Of a DNA stretch of 64,000 nucleotides, positions 26,501 through 59,906 are shown in pieces (within the stretch, counting starts at the first letter, position 1; the number at the start of each line of letters is the position of its first letter). The stretch comes from Hybos culiciformis (Eukaryota > Arthropoda > Insecta > Diptera > Hybotidae). The notes beneath the pieces are model-generated. The model was not told the DNA's origin. It did no database searches and saw only the letters and a list, made by a program, of their open reading frames with translations. The translations under genes and the position numbers were made by a program. The stretch lies in assembly GCA_964007475.1 (NCBI GenBank), contig OZ023274.1, forward strand, positions 86,447,936-86,511,935, given 5' to 3'.

Positions 26501-27877
26501 TGCCGCGTGTAGAAATTGTTCAAAAACATAACACTGCAGCTCGTCGCTTATATATTCGTGGCACAAACGGAAAAATATATCCATATCTTGTAGTAAATGA
26601 TTCTGGACTGAGTGATGCCCGCAGAGAAGAAAGAGTCTTACAGTTGTTAAGAATGCTGAATCATTATTTAGGGAAACAAAAAGAAACATCTCGTCGATTC
26701 CTGCACATAACAGTTCCCAGAGTTGTTCCTATTTCTCCACAAATGCGTTTGGTTGAAGACAATCCATCAAGCATATCCCTATTAGATATATATAAAAATG
26801 GATGTTCAAAGCAAGGAATTGAACATGATACTCCAATTGCCCGGTATTACGAAAGATTAGCAGAAGTTCAGGCTAGAGGCTCCCAGCCCACTCATCAAGT
26901 GCTTAGGGACATACTTCGAGAAGTTCAGCAAACTATGGTTTCTAAAAATCTTCTTAAAGATTGGGCACTGAAAAATCTTAAATCTCCTACTGATTATTGG
27001 CAATTCAGGAAAATGGTAACTAAAACTATACTAAAATATTTTGTTTTACTTAATCAAATTGTTTGGGTTATAAACTCTTAGTTGTGTGTTTTATAAGAGA
27101 CATAAAAGTGAGAGCTCGTAATCCAAGGAATTTTATTAAATAAATAAAGCAAAATAATAAATTGTACTCTGTAAAATTCCTTTATAAAACACTGATGAAA
27201 TTTTTATTTTCTTGAAATTGTAGTTTACATTGCAAATATCATTGGCGTTTTTATGTGAACATGCGTTACATTTGACTCGAATGAATTCGGATATGATGTA
27301 TCTACAACAAGATTCTGGTTTAATGAACATTTCTTATTTTAAGTTTGATGTTAATGATTCAACAGGAGTGTTTGAGTCACCACGTTTTGTTCCATTCCGA
27401 TTAACACCGAACATTTTGGAATATTTGGCTCCATTTGGTTTGTACTTTGAAATTAAAAACAAGTATATATTCAAATATAAAAATAAATTCATTATTATGT
27501 TTACAGGCATAACTGGACCTTTGACAGCAAGTGTGGTAGCAACAGCTAGATGTTTAGTCCAGCCAAATTTTAAATTGCCAACAATATTACAAGCAATATT
27601 ACGTGATGAAATTATCGTCGTTCATAAGAAACGTTTAAAAGATGAAAAACCAGTGATAGATTCAAATGGTGAAATAGTACAAGACTTAAGCAACGATGTT
27701 GACATGGAAAATATTATTAATGTTGTTAATAAATCAGTTGCAGCTATAATGCAACGACTCAATTTCATTTCCTATTTTGACAACGTAGAATCAAATAAAA
27801 TAGCCACTTTGATTCAAGCGGCAACTAATTACGATAATTTATGCAGAATGGATCCAGCTTGGCATCCGTGGTTGTAA
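5527..27877 (+). CDS. Nipped-A: TRRAP / Nipped-A, PIKK-family pseudokinase scaffold, complete, 25 coding exons
   Basis: TRRAP is the activator-binding scaffold of the SAGA and NuA4/Tip60 acetyltransferase complexes in the nucleus. Exons: 5527-5814, 5874-6059, 6488-6694, 6757-6923, 7277-7373, 7565-7617, 7683-7768, 7827-8035, 8093-8256, 8396-8498, 8560-8706, 8774-8989, 9049-9310, 9910-10133, 10192-10323, 10465-10846, 10904-11914, 12070-12365, 18646-20551, 20666-20825, 21663-25017, 25590-25715, 25783-27015, 27224-27437, 27507-27877. All are GT-AG and in phase, giving 3864 aa (human about 3859). HEAT-type solenoid fills most of it, with conserved blocks such as [28 protein letters not shown] and [20 protein letters not shown]. 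The FAT region lies mainly in the 3.36-kb exon. The PI3K-like region includes [20 protein letters not shown] (about residues 3508-3527), and the FATC tail ends [11 protein letters not shown]. As known for this family, the kinase region lacks catalytic motifs. A Q/N-rich insert sits near residues 3255-3280. The start has no upstream in-frame alternative and precedes family-like sequence. Confidence 0.98.
9311..9909. other. TRRAP intron 13, holding a Helitron-like fragment
   Basis: This 599-base intron lies between exons 13 and 14. The first 150 bases are T-rich without features. The central part holds a Helitron-like segment, and the end is AT-rich up to the acceptor at 9908-9909. No alternative exon is evident. 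Confidence 0.8.
9465..9720 (-). mobile_element. Helitron-like non-autonomous element (3' terminus on minus strand)
   Basis: Read on the minus strand, a 6-bp hairpin, CCGTGA and TCACGG around 5 bases (plus-strand 476-481 and 487-492 of the 9-kb block), is followed after 7 bases by CTAG (9465-9468) and then T. A short hairpin, then CTRR at the end, with insertion between A and T, is the known 3' structure of Helitrons. The 5' end is less certain. TCTATC on the minus strand, near 9720 and preceded by A, is a candidate TC start. No transposase is present, so it would be a short passenger copy. Confidence 0.5.
13205..13343. repeat. 63-bp AT-rich tandem duplication
   Basis: A unit beginning GTACATTTGTTTTTAGTAC occurs at 13228 and again at 13291, a period of 63. 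Shorter TTTTTAGTATAT repeats lie within and around it. It is a two-copy minisatellite inside TRRAP intron 18, with no visible coding or splicing role. Confidence 0.75.
15051..15107. repeat. Short duplicated segment in intron
   Basis: AAGAATTTACCTTCCGG and CAGAATTTATCTTCCGG occur about 36 bases apart. The duplication is small and diverged and probably reflects replication slippage. Confidence 0.5.
16147..17172 (+). CDS. Gbeta13F-like: G-protein beta subunit (Gbeta1 class), intronless gene nested in a TRRAP intron
   Basis: It encodes 341 aa, the usual Gbeta length (340), with no frameshift. An N-terminal helix of about 30 residues (for Ggamma pairing) is followed by seven WD40 blades. Signature segments include [71 protein letters not shown] and [13 protein letters not shown]. 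Residues matching known Galpha and effector contacts of mammalian Gbeta1 (Lys57, Tyr59, Trp99, Met101, Tyr145, Asp186, Asp228, Asp246, Trp332) are kept. Gbeta subunits pair with Ggamma at the plasma membrane and carry GPCR signals. It is clearly closer to Gbeta1/Gbeta13F than to the photoreceptor-type Gbeta76C. Divergence from the family consensus is concentrated in the N-terminal linker and in a blade-6 loop (16938-16958), where the usual SHDNIICG is replaced. It lies in the same orientation as TRRAP. The lack of introns suggests a retrocopy, but the retained contacts suggest it is functional. The parental gene is not in this window. Confidence 0.95.
   Translation: MDALNQEAEELKEKIIRARKAVCDTTLPKSASHLHSLKSIQIRVRRILRGHLSKVYALHWSKDSKNIVSASQDGKLLVWDAVSTHKLYIIPLRSSWVMTCAYSPSGNLVASGGLDNACSLYNLKTRDGNIRNVQQLNGHSGYISSCKFIDDHKILTGSGDMSSALWDIETGITLKRFYGHIGDVMSLSISPHNSNYFLTAGCDKKAKLWDLRCDGNSSIQTFEGHMNDINAVSFFPSGQAFVTGSDDITCRLFDIRSDQELAVYIQKQQPFGVTSVAFSKSGRLLFGGYDNFNVTMFDTMKNERLAILPGHDNRVSCLGVAENGAALATGSWDSHLKIWNQ
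17168..17173 (+). terminator. AATAAA overlapping the Gbeta stop codon
   Basis: The stop codon TAA (17170-17172) lies inside AATAAA. If used, cleavage would occur within about 30 bases and leave almost no 3' UTR. A second signal, AATAAA, occurs near 17382. Which one is used cannot be told from the sequence. Confidence 0.35.
20826..21662. other. TRRAP intron 20 with inserted MITE
   Basis: This 837-base intron lies between exons 20 and 21. Its first third is taken up by a TIR element (20948-21233). The rest is AT-rich without recognisable sequence. Confidence 0.85.
20948..21233. mobile_element. MITE with terminal inverted repeats
   Basis: The segment begins GTACCGAGATTTCGTT and ends with the exact reverse complement, AACGAAATCTCGGTAC. 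The next 30 bases of each end remain recognisably complementary (GTAAGTGGGTAAGATGG against the reversed CTCGTCTCACTCACCTAC). It is 286 bp long and has no reading frame, so it fits a non-autonomous DNA transposon. A target-site duplication is not clear. Confidence 0.75.
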
Positions 27878-27939
27878 AAATTTATAATAACTTTAGGTTA
27901 TTTCTATATTTTCTGAAAGAATGTTGTAAGACGAATTAC

Positions 27940-27945
27940 AATAAA
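27940..27945 (+). terminator. Polyadenylation signal of TRRAP
   Basis: AATAAA lies 62 bases past the TRRAP stop codon, a standard distance. Cleavage position is not visible. Confidence 0.6.
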
Positions 27946-28874
27946 GTATGCAGGATGTAAAAAATATACTTATGAGCTCAAACTGAATTCTTAACTTAAT
28001 ATTTTTCATAATTTTTGGAGAACAATTTTCAACAACGTTTGTTTAATTTTTGAAACTGTTTTTCTTTATTTGTTCATTGCGAAAGTTATTCTTATAGACT
28101 ATCGATTAAAGTCCAAACTAATTTAAAACGTTTTGCGTAAACGAATTCTAGTTGAATTCGGAAGGGTTAATGTTCAATTCGTGAGGATTGAAAAATTGGT
28201 AATTATTCCATTTTTGTCTCCAGAATTAGGAATAGAATAAATTTTCATTTTTATTTTTGGGGAAAATTTATTTTATTCTAAATTTGTTTTATTATTATTT
28301 TTAAGCCTTTTAATATTGCTAAGAAAGCATTTTTTTAATTCATTAATGAGATTTTTTATTTTAATATAAAATATACTTACTTCTTATTTTGTGTTCGTTT
28401 TTTCAAACAGAGAACTACAAAAAAAGTTAAATAATTACATTCAATTAAAAATTTAATATTTTTAATGATAAGACAAAATGAAAAAAATTTATTTGGCTCT
28501 TATTTTCCGTAATTTTAAGATTCTTTTTTGTGTATTTTAATTTTAAATGAAAATAAAAATATTTTAAATTTACGATAATTTTTTTAAATTTTTTAAAAGG
28601 ATTAAAATAATGAAAATTTACAGTTTTTGTTATTCGAGCAAGAAACGATTTTTTAATAAATACATACTTTTATTTAATTGAATATATATTTAGCGCGGCA
28701 TAGGTTCGTAGTTATATTTAATTTGGTTAACATTAAAGTTAGACAGGATTATCTATTATTTTCCTACTGCATTAAAGAGATACTAAAGTTTTTTTATATT
28801 ACATTGGAACTTCCGAAATCATGGACCAAAAGATTAATTTCAACGTTTTTTATTCTCGAAATTGAGTTATTCTC

Positions 28875-28950
28875 GCCCGTCATGGTGTAGTGGTATTGCC
28901 GTCATTTTATGGCATGTTCGGCCGTGTGTTCGATTCCCACCTGGGACTGG
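28875..28950 (+). mobile_element. tRNA-like segment, probable head of a tRNA-derived SINE
   Basis: The segment carries a box A-like TGGTGTAGTGG (28883-28893) and a box B-like TGTTCGATTCC (28927-28937), the internal RNA polymerase III promoter of tRNA genes. A TTCGATT T-loop is flanked by a 4-of-5 paired stem. The acceptor arms (GCCCGTC against CTGGGAC) pair poorly, so it is not a working tRNA. Its start resembles tRNA-Asp/Gly-type sequences. A SINE head or tRNA pseudogene is the best reading. The 3' limit of the element is not clear. Confidence 0.55.
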
Positions 28951-31900
28951 AATTTGTGACTTTTAATTTGTCTCACTTGAATAAAGTGTTTGTTTTTACA
29001 TTGAGCGCTAAAAGTACAATAAGGATAAATACGAAGAAATTATGAAAATGACCGTGTGAGCCATTAAAGCTTCATTCAGAATATGCACAAAAGCATAATT
29101 TCAAGTTTATATAATATTTCATTGAAATAAAGTGGGTTTGGTAAATAATGCTGAAAAAAACGAAAAGAAGAGCAAACTTAAAAAAATATATTTATACAGA
29201 CTGGCCATGAAACTATTAATTATGTTTGTGAATCTTAAGATTTTTGGCATTATCCTATCTTACAGATTTTGTACGATCGCTTTATTGTATCTACAAAAAT
29301 TATAATGAAATAAAATATTAAATATTTTGTATTTCTAATATTCTTTTATTTATATTAGTTTTATTATTTATATATAATTTTTATATTGCAACATAAGTAA
29401 ATAGTTTATATGTTTGTGAAAGTATTTGTAAAAGAAACAGCTTTCCTTTTATTCGAATGAGTTTCAAAATAAATTAATTCTTTGAAGGCTACTCATACAT
29501 ACATTTGTTATTTATTTATTTGGTACTACAGTATGTTATTTAGGGACTTTTTCTTGTTTTACATTTAGATATTTATAATGATTAAATCAAAATTATCTTA
29601 AAGTTACGATTTCCGCAATTACATACATACCTACATTATTTACACTTATCATTATATGTATCTCTTTTGAGATTTTTATTTATTTTCATTTTTTTTTATT
29701 TATTACTTATATAATTTTGATTTAAAATATTTTGAAACTCATTTTTAGTTTAGTCTTCAAAAAATATAAAAGAGAAGACAATCAAAACTTTAATTCTCAT
29801 ACTTTCTTAAATTCCACATAAAGTTCAATTTGTATTTACGTTGTTGTTAAACTTATCGATAATTTTTAATAATTTTTTTTTCTCAAAATTACACTTTCTC
29901 TGTGTCACATAAAAGCTTGCAACATAAAGTCTTACCTTTTATACTTTTTGCATTACGGATTTTATAATGTTAATTTTAATTTAATAATGCTACACTTCTT
30001 TATTATAATATTTAATTTACTATTTATGCTTTATTATTTATGCAAATAGCGCAACTTTATAGTTTAAATTTCAAAAATTAAAAATTATTTGAATATCAAA
30101 TATTGTTATATTGTAAAATTTTTTAAAACTTTAAAATAAATTGTTTATGAAGGCTGAACAGATTAAAAACTAAGTGTTAAGTTTCAGATATGTCAGAAAA
30201 AGTTATTTTAAATTTAAAGTATAGACTGATAGTATTCATAGTTAGAAATAAAAAATTTTAATGATTTGTAAAAATACCATAAATGGATAAATGTACACCG
30301 TAGTATACAACAAATTTATACCTAAAATATTTATTTTCTTGCTTCAGTTTTTTCTGGCTTCTTATTTAAACAAAAATAGGATTTTATAGAAAAATAAGAA
30401 ATGAGATTTTCTATAATAGAAATTACCACTACGACTACGACAGATAACACAGGAAATTAAAAATTTTAATGTGTATTTTAACTTAAGGTCTTTAATAAAT
30501 TTTTAACAAACAATATACTATAAAGCCGCTGCAAAAAAAATGCTTTCTACATACATGTTTATAAGCAGAACTTCAATTTCAGAAACAACGATCGCATTTC
30601 AGTTGTTTGTTCCTTCTTGCTTTCTACTATACTTACAAGAATTTTATTATTATTCTTTTCATTCTTAAACATCTATATTTTGTTTTCGAATTTTCTGTTC
30701 TTTACTTGATTATGCATGTAGCATGGTGTTAGCGTTTTATTTGATTTTTTAGCGTTTGTTTTTCTAATATCTAACCTAATTTTAAAAAATTACATGTTTT
30801 ATTTATACTATAATTATAATATAATATAATATATTAATTAGTTCTTGTTTGTTTTTTTTTTCATTTATATTTCATATTACATTTATGTATAATTTCATTA
30901 TAATATAATATATATATATATATGTATATAAAGTTTATTTAAAATAAACTACATTCTGTGTTTAGATATGGCAGATTGTTCATCTAAATTTTTATAATAT
31001 TTATTATTACTACATAATATTATTAAATTTAAAACTTAATTCTTATTTATAATTTTCTAATTTATTATTATTGTTATATTTGATTTTTAAGGGTTATTTT
31101 TTGTTTTGTTTATTAATAATACTTTCTTTTCAATTAGTTATTTTTTCTTGTGTATAAATGAAATTAAAATAGGACTACTTGCCTAATATTATTTTAATGT
31201 CGAATTCAAAATATATATTATACTTTTTTATATTATTTAGAAAAAAAATCTGATGAACTTTTATAAACAATAATTCAGCCGAATTATGAGGAGAACAATG
31301 TTATTTATAAATTATAAAATTTAATAATTTTGAAAATAAACTAATTCAATTAATTGGTTTACATGTTACTTTTTTTAAATAAGACATAAAAATAGAACAT
31401 TTTCCAAACAGAAAATTATAAATAATATAGAAAAGACAAGTTCAATTTTAACTAAAAATTAATAATGCCCATATTAAATTGTAAACATATCGATTTTATT
31501 TTACTTTTCTTTCTTGTTTCATTTCTGTTTGAAAATTAATCGAACACTTTATTTTAAAGAACAATTTATGTAAACCAAATTTATGTAAACTAAAATTCAA
31601 ATAATTGATATTGTGCTAATAATGTTTTAAATAATTAAAAAATTTTTTTTACTGAAATTTGAAGTAAAATGCATTTGTTATCAATAATTTTTTTTTCTTC
31701 AAAATAAAAAAATTCCAATATTAATTATATGTGTGTATAATTAGACAAAAACTTCTAGAATTTATAAAATAAAAATTTATAGCTAATATTAATTAAAATA
31801 ATTTCTAAAATGTAACTAGAGTATTGCACAAAATACTTCCTACATTATTTAATGTCGACTTAATATTCTTACAATTTTATTTTTTAATAATCCATTTTTA

Positions 31901-33876
31901 GGTTTATTTTATATTATTAATTAATAATAATTTACTACATTGAATTTAAAAAAAAATGGTGTTATATGCATGTATATTATCTTATTTACAAAAACTTATT
32001 AAAAAAATATTTTATATGGAAGTACATGTACTTTAGTATTTTTTTTTTTTTTTATTAAATGTTACTGTCTAAAAATGTGCTACAAAAATAAAAAAACAAA
32101 ATTAGATAAATTGAGTTTTTCAGCCCATTGATAGTTTATAGAATTACAACATATTTATTAAAAATTATTTAATGAAAAAGGAAAAAAAGTTAAAAGGAAA
32201 GTTAGTTTGATCAGTGATCGTGATCGTGAATGATTGCACTACAAAGTCAATTCAAAAATAAACTCTATTATCCCATGAAGTTCCACTAAAATATATTTTA
32301 TAGATATTGTATATGTGTACATGTAGCTTTTCCATATGTATCGGCTTGTACTTAGAATTTTTTTTTTAAACTCAATTAGGTATATAATGTATTATGTTAT
32401 TGATGTTTATTAAAATCTGACGAAATTATGTTGAGTAAAAACATATTTATAATGCATAGGAAAGAATTTTTTTGGCTATCTATTACATTAAATCTGATTA
32501 AGGTTTTAAAAGATCTGAAACTCATTAAGAACTATTTGAATTTTTATTTAGATAATAAAAGCACAAAGAAAACAAACATAGGCTAATAATTAGGATATTA
32601 TCATAATACCTGATTCTTGTTTTAAGATTCATTAAAATCTAGGAAGTGCTTTATTCTTTGGAAAGGTTAACTGTACTTATTGTAATAATTAAAGATTTAG
32701 TGAATATAATTGAATTATAACTTTTTCTTTAACAGATATTGTGGCATGATTTTAGTTAAATTAATTATTTTTATTATGTATAAATTTTAATTAAAATTGT
32801 TTGCAAAAAAAAAAAAAATTTTTTATATTATTTCAGGAAATATTGAAATAGTATCTACTTTAAGTTTTTAGACCTTGGTTTTTTTTTTTAACTGTAAAGT
32901 ACTTTTGCTGATGTAAATAATTGAATAAACTTTTGGATTCAGAAAGAACAAATAAAAGATTTTAATTGAAATTATAATATAACTAAAAATTACATAAATT
33001 ATTATATTTGCTTGATTTTCACTATAATATGCCTTGGATTTATTTCTATTATTAGAGCAATACTTATATTTGAATTTTCATCAAACTTCGCTTTTATCAA
33101 AAAAGAGAGGTAGGAAATTTAAAAAAAAAATCAACATTTAATAATAGTTCGAAACTTAACTAGGACATTAAAATCACAACTTTTAGACTGTACAATTTTA
33201 TTCATTTATTGGTTGTTTTAAACAAAGGAGAAAATATATTTGAAATTATGTTTCAAAATAAACCACAAAATATTTGCAAGGCTTGAAGAATAAAAACTAG
33301 GAATTTTATTATAATTTATTATCTATTTTAATTTTTTAGATAGCTTTGATATGCATAACAACCTAGTAAATTTACTATATCTGCTCTAATTTTGTTGGTA
33401 ATTTTACTGATAGTGATAGAAAATATATAATTCATAAATTTTATTGATTTCTTTCATTAATATGGTAGAAATATGTGTTGGAGCTGCAAAGTATTTTGTA
33501 AAAGCATCTTGAAGTTATAAAGTGAATATAATATTCGTTTAATTCTTTTATTTATGCCAATTAGCAGATTCTGGAAAAACGAACTAACAAAACGTGAATA
33601 AGTTAAATTTGTGCAAATTGTAAATAATTGGTAAAAAATTTTGATAGAGGAAAAAAATACACAGTACTTATGTAGGTACATTATATACTTAAATCATTTG
33701 TGCAAATTATAAAAATTTTACCATAAAAATAGTATTAAATTAACTGTATTAACTGTTAATTTTCTCTTATTAGTTATTTTATTTTTGTATACAAAAATAT
33801 TGCATATTCATTTTTTTTATTAATTTTTTTATAATATTTTAATTTATATTTTATTATAGTATAATAACTAGTATAC

Positions 33877-33882
33877 TTTATT
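33877..33882 (-). terminator. Possible polyadenylation signal of the zinc-finger gene
   Basis: On the minus strand this is AATAAA, 26 bases past the zinc-finger stop. The region is AT-rich, so several other such hexamers occur by chance further downstream, and a longer 3' UTR is possible. Confidence 0.35.
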
Positions 33883-33907
33883 TTTTTTTAAATATTATTT
33901 AATAGGA

Positions 33908-56161
<22,254 letters not shown>

Positions 56162-57616
56162 TTTTGTTTATTGTTGATGATATTGAGTTTAGACAAATTT
56201 ACACTCTGCGTAATTATTATTTTCCTGTTTCATTAATTAATGAATATTTATTATTTTATTTTTATTTTCATACTACTCATAACAACTGTGAGTTATTATT
56301 TATAATCTTATTCATTGCTTCGCAATTAATTTGAAGAAAGTTTGTATATTTAGATTCTGAAAAAAAAAAAAAAAATAGATATGATAATATTATTAGCATT
56401 AATAAGATTACTTAGCATTTTAAATTAAATGAATATATTACCCCTAAAATTATTATTTTTTTTTTAGTTTCATATTATTTGATACCAATGTGATAATGAT
56501 GGATACGTGACAATTCGCTTCTAAACGCTCGCAAGCTTAAATCAATAATGATTTTTAGTTATGCCCATAAATCGATTTAATTCAAAAACCATCATTTACT
56601 TACGTGGGTAAATGTTTTTTCAATGTTATCATTATCTAAGAATGTGTGAATTTATATTGCAATTAGCTGTTTGTATAGTTTTTTCGTAACTTACTTAATA
56701 CGTACGACTTATCAACAAGAAAATCAACATTCTAAAAATTAAGAATCGCGGCTCGATGTTTTTTCAAATCGTATAATACTGCTGGAGAAGAAGATATATG
56801 TATGTAAAAGTTAAAAGAAAATATATCTATGAAGGTGTATAAAATTGTGTCTGGGTGTCTTTGTCACGAATGATCTCCGGAACCTTACGAGCAATCGAGC
56901 TAAGATTAACATCATAGGTTCGGTTCGAGATCCTCTGGGTTTTTGTTCTGTATTAGTAGATGGCGCTGGGGTCAAGTGATTTGACTGAAATTTAGGGTTG
57001 CATGGTCTGCTAGTCCTTTAAAGTTCTTTGATTATAATGTGGAAAAGACCGAATTTCAATATTTGATCATGGTGTTAAGAAAAAATAAACCAAAAAATAA
57101 TTTATTTTATTATTTTGTGAGAACTACATTAATATATGTTCAAGAACTTTATTAAACACAAATATTCGTTTTCTTTTGGAAAGTTTAAAAAAAGTTATAT
57201 ACGGTCTTACCAACAGTTATGGATGATTATATATTCGTATTGTTATCAATCTTCGTTGTGTTGCTTATTTTTATTCTAATAATATATTCAACGTTTACAA
57301 AGTAAAATATTTTAAAAGTTAATTATTTTATTTTTTTGTTTTGATTGTACATTATCAGGAAAGTAAATTTTACTTAAATTTGTGATAAGAATTATATATA
57401 GGAGAAAGTAATCTATTTAAAAAAAAAAGCTCAAAAACCTGAAAAAAATATTTAGCAAAATTTTAAATATGAAAGTCGATAAGTATTAATATTTTCCTTA
57501 ATTTTAAAAGATGGATTTGAATGAGATTAATAAGAACATTTTTCAAATTAAATTATTTTGTATTTTCTGGTTTTATAAGTACAGGTACTATCTATATATT
57601 AAGATTTTTGTTTTTT

Positions 57617-57765
57617 ATCCCGTCCGACCGTTCATATTTCCGCCTCTAAAATGCTTAAAACTAATGAACTACCCAATCAAAATCGATTTCTATTCTTTGA
57701 ATGCTCAAATATACGTAATCAAATTCACTTTCACGTCAGCTAGAAGATTAGGCTGTACTATTTCA
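57617..57765. repeat. Dispersed repeat, copy 2
   Basis: This is the second, diverged copy of the repeat at 45777-45910, in the same orientation. It is preceded by CCCGTCCGACCG, matching the CCGTCCG run before copy 1. A CCGTCCGTCCG run also occurs near 63195, but I could not extend the similarity there. Confidence 0.65.
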
Positions 57766-59369
57766 ATTTGGGGGGGTAAGTTGCTTTAAATCACCAAGGG
57801 TGTTGTTTTTAAAGTTTTAACAGGTTCCGATTAAAATTACTGTTTTAGATAGACAGATTTCGATTAGGAGAATTCAAAAAAAATGATTAGAACCCATTAG
57901 AATTCGGACTAGATTCTGGATTGCTATGAAAATTGTTATGTTTGTATATGGTATATGACCAAATTGTACTGATATAATGGTATTAAAGGAACCTACAAAA
58001 TAAGTTTAGGCTCTGATTCTAACTTAGGTATCTAAGATACTTTTATATGAAAATGTAGACTCTACAAATTAGTACATACAAACAAATATCCCCTAGATCT
58101 CTAATCAAAATTTTCATTCATAATATACATAAATATAATTTTCCATAACCAATGTAGTGCAAAAGGCAAAAACAAAAATTTAATCATTTTTCTATAATTT
58201 TCTAAATTTAGAGATGTAGGTATTGTTATTATATTATATAATATGCGTATTTTCTCATGTTATGCATGTTATACAAATTCTGTGATGAATATCAAGGTCG
58301 TCTGAAATAATATAAAAAATTTTTTACCTACATATTCATGTCATTATAATGTATAAAATAAAAATAAGTATAGAAATATTTGCCGGTAAAAATATCAAAC
58401 AGAAAATAAAACAAGATCTATACATAAGCTTAAAAAAACATAGTATATATTATGTATATTCACATTTTATGTATTATTATTATGTGTAGAATATAAATAT
58501 ATGTACCTACTATAGTATATATGTATAATTATTTCAGTTTTGAAAAAAAAAATATGAAAAAAAAAAATTGAAATTTTTTATATGTACGACGACGATACCC
58601 TAAAATGTAAACTAAACAATATAAATATAAAGTGTTGCATAGCTTTATGTATAGTAATGTTATAAGTATAACATTTTTTTTTTTACTAATCTGATGTACA
58701 TATTATGTTAAAAACATACTTCGTAACACATATTCATTTTTTTTTTTTTTATTTTTTTTTTTATGAAGAAAACATAAAAAGGCGATAAGTTTCTCACATT
58801 CTCTTTCCACTTAATATTTTTTTTATATCTAGCTCATTTGATTATATAGATTTATTCCAATCTCTGCTCTTGATTTTGATTAAAGTAATTTATGTAACGT
58901 TTGCTTGCGTGCATTAAGCTTTGAAAACTTAATTTTAATCATAAAAATAGTATAATTATTTTATTTTGTTTTTACATCTTAAAGCTGAATTGAATATGAT
59001 GGGAGATTATGTAGTTTGATTGACTTATAATCTTTACTACCAAATATACAGTAAATTGTATAGAAACTATAATTTATATTTTATTACTGTATTTTTTAAT
59101 GGTTTTTTTATAACTACTTGACCATGTCGCTATCAATTTTTTTGGTTTTTATGATTGCTAAAAGAAATACCTTGTATTATAATATAAAGTAAATTATATA
59201 GAATAAAATATAAAAAAAAATTATACAAAATAATGTAAATATACCTATATGTATATAAATAAAAAAAAGAATGCTGTGAATGGTATAAAAAGAGGGTTTT
59301 TCCAGATACGTCTGAAAATTTAAAATATATATAAATATATATATATTAAATATATTTATTATTTTATAC

Positions 59370-59370
<1 letters not shown>

Positions 59371-59426
<56 letters not shown>
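59371..59426. repeat. (AT)n microsatellite
   Basis: This is an almost uninterrupted run of alternating T and A over more than 50 bases, in a wider AT-alternating block. Length is likely to vary between individuals. Confidence 0.95.
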
Positions 59427-59433
<7 letters not shown>

Positions 59434-59836
59434 CATATATATTAGCAAGTTTTTTTTTTCAATGATGAAGAAAAAATGTACACAAAATAATTAGAAATTC
59501 ATGTTAATGGGAATTAGCCCGTGTGTTATTTTATTAGAAGAGTGTATCTTAAAATTGTAGTTAAAAAAATATTTATTAAAATTTAAAAACCAAAATAATA
59601 AATGAAAAATGATTTTTTTTATCAATATGGAGGCATTTAACAAATAATTTATAGATTATTTTGGGTAAATAATATGCATTGAAAAATAATAGACTAAGTT
59701 TGAATTTAAATATGATGAGACTTAAATCGACGATCTAAGACAACTAAATGTTTAAGTGTCCTTATAAGATTTGCACGGCTAATACGATAATACAATCCCT
59801 ATACAATAATCGTCACATTATTTATTAAAATTCCAG

Positions 59837-59906
59837 ATGGCATAGTACGAGCTTTGAGGATACGTTTTCTGGCGGACGTTTGATTTTACGACTTGTGCCG
59901 GTTTAA
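59837..59906 (+). other. Exon-like island, possible terminal coding exon
   Basis: After ATTCCAG there is an open stretch of 22 codons ending in TAA. It would read WHSTSFEDTFSGGRLILRLV followed by PV. The base composition and amino-acid make-up look more protein-like than the surroundings. No upstream partner exon was found, the pyrimidine tract before the AG is weak, and the minus strand is also open. It may be chance. Confidence 0.15.

Larger units (their letters stand above)
27878..33907. other. Convergent intergenic region between TRRAP and the zinc-finger gene
   Basis: Six kilobases of very AT-rich DNA separate the two stop codons. It holds the TRRAP polyadenylation signal, one tRNA-like segment (28875-28950), many A/T runs, and probably 3' UTR of one or both genes. 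No reading frame resembles a known protein. Confidence 0.75.

Noticed and set aside
26500..27437. Active PI3K-like protein kinase in TRRAP
   Set aside because: The family is a known pseudokinase, and the usual catalytic-loop and DFG-type residues are not seen here.
28875..28950. Functional tRNA gene
   Set aside because: Acceptor-stem halves do not pair and no clear anticodon arm forms, so it was called SINE-like instead.
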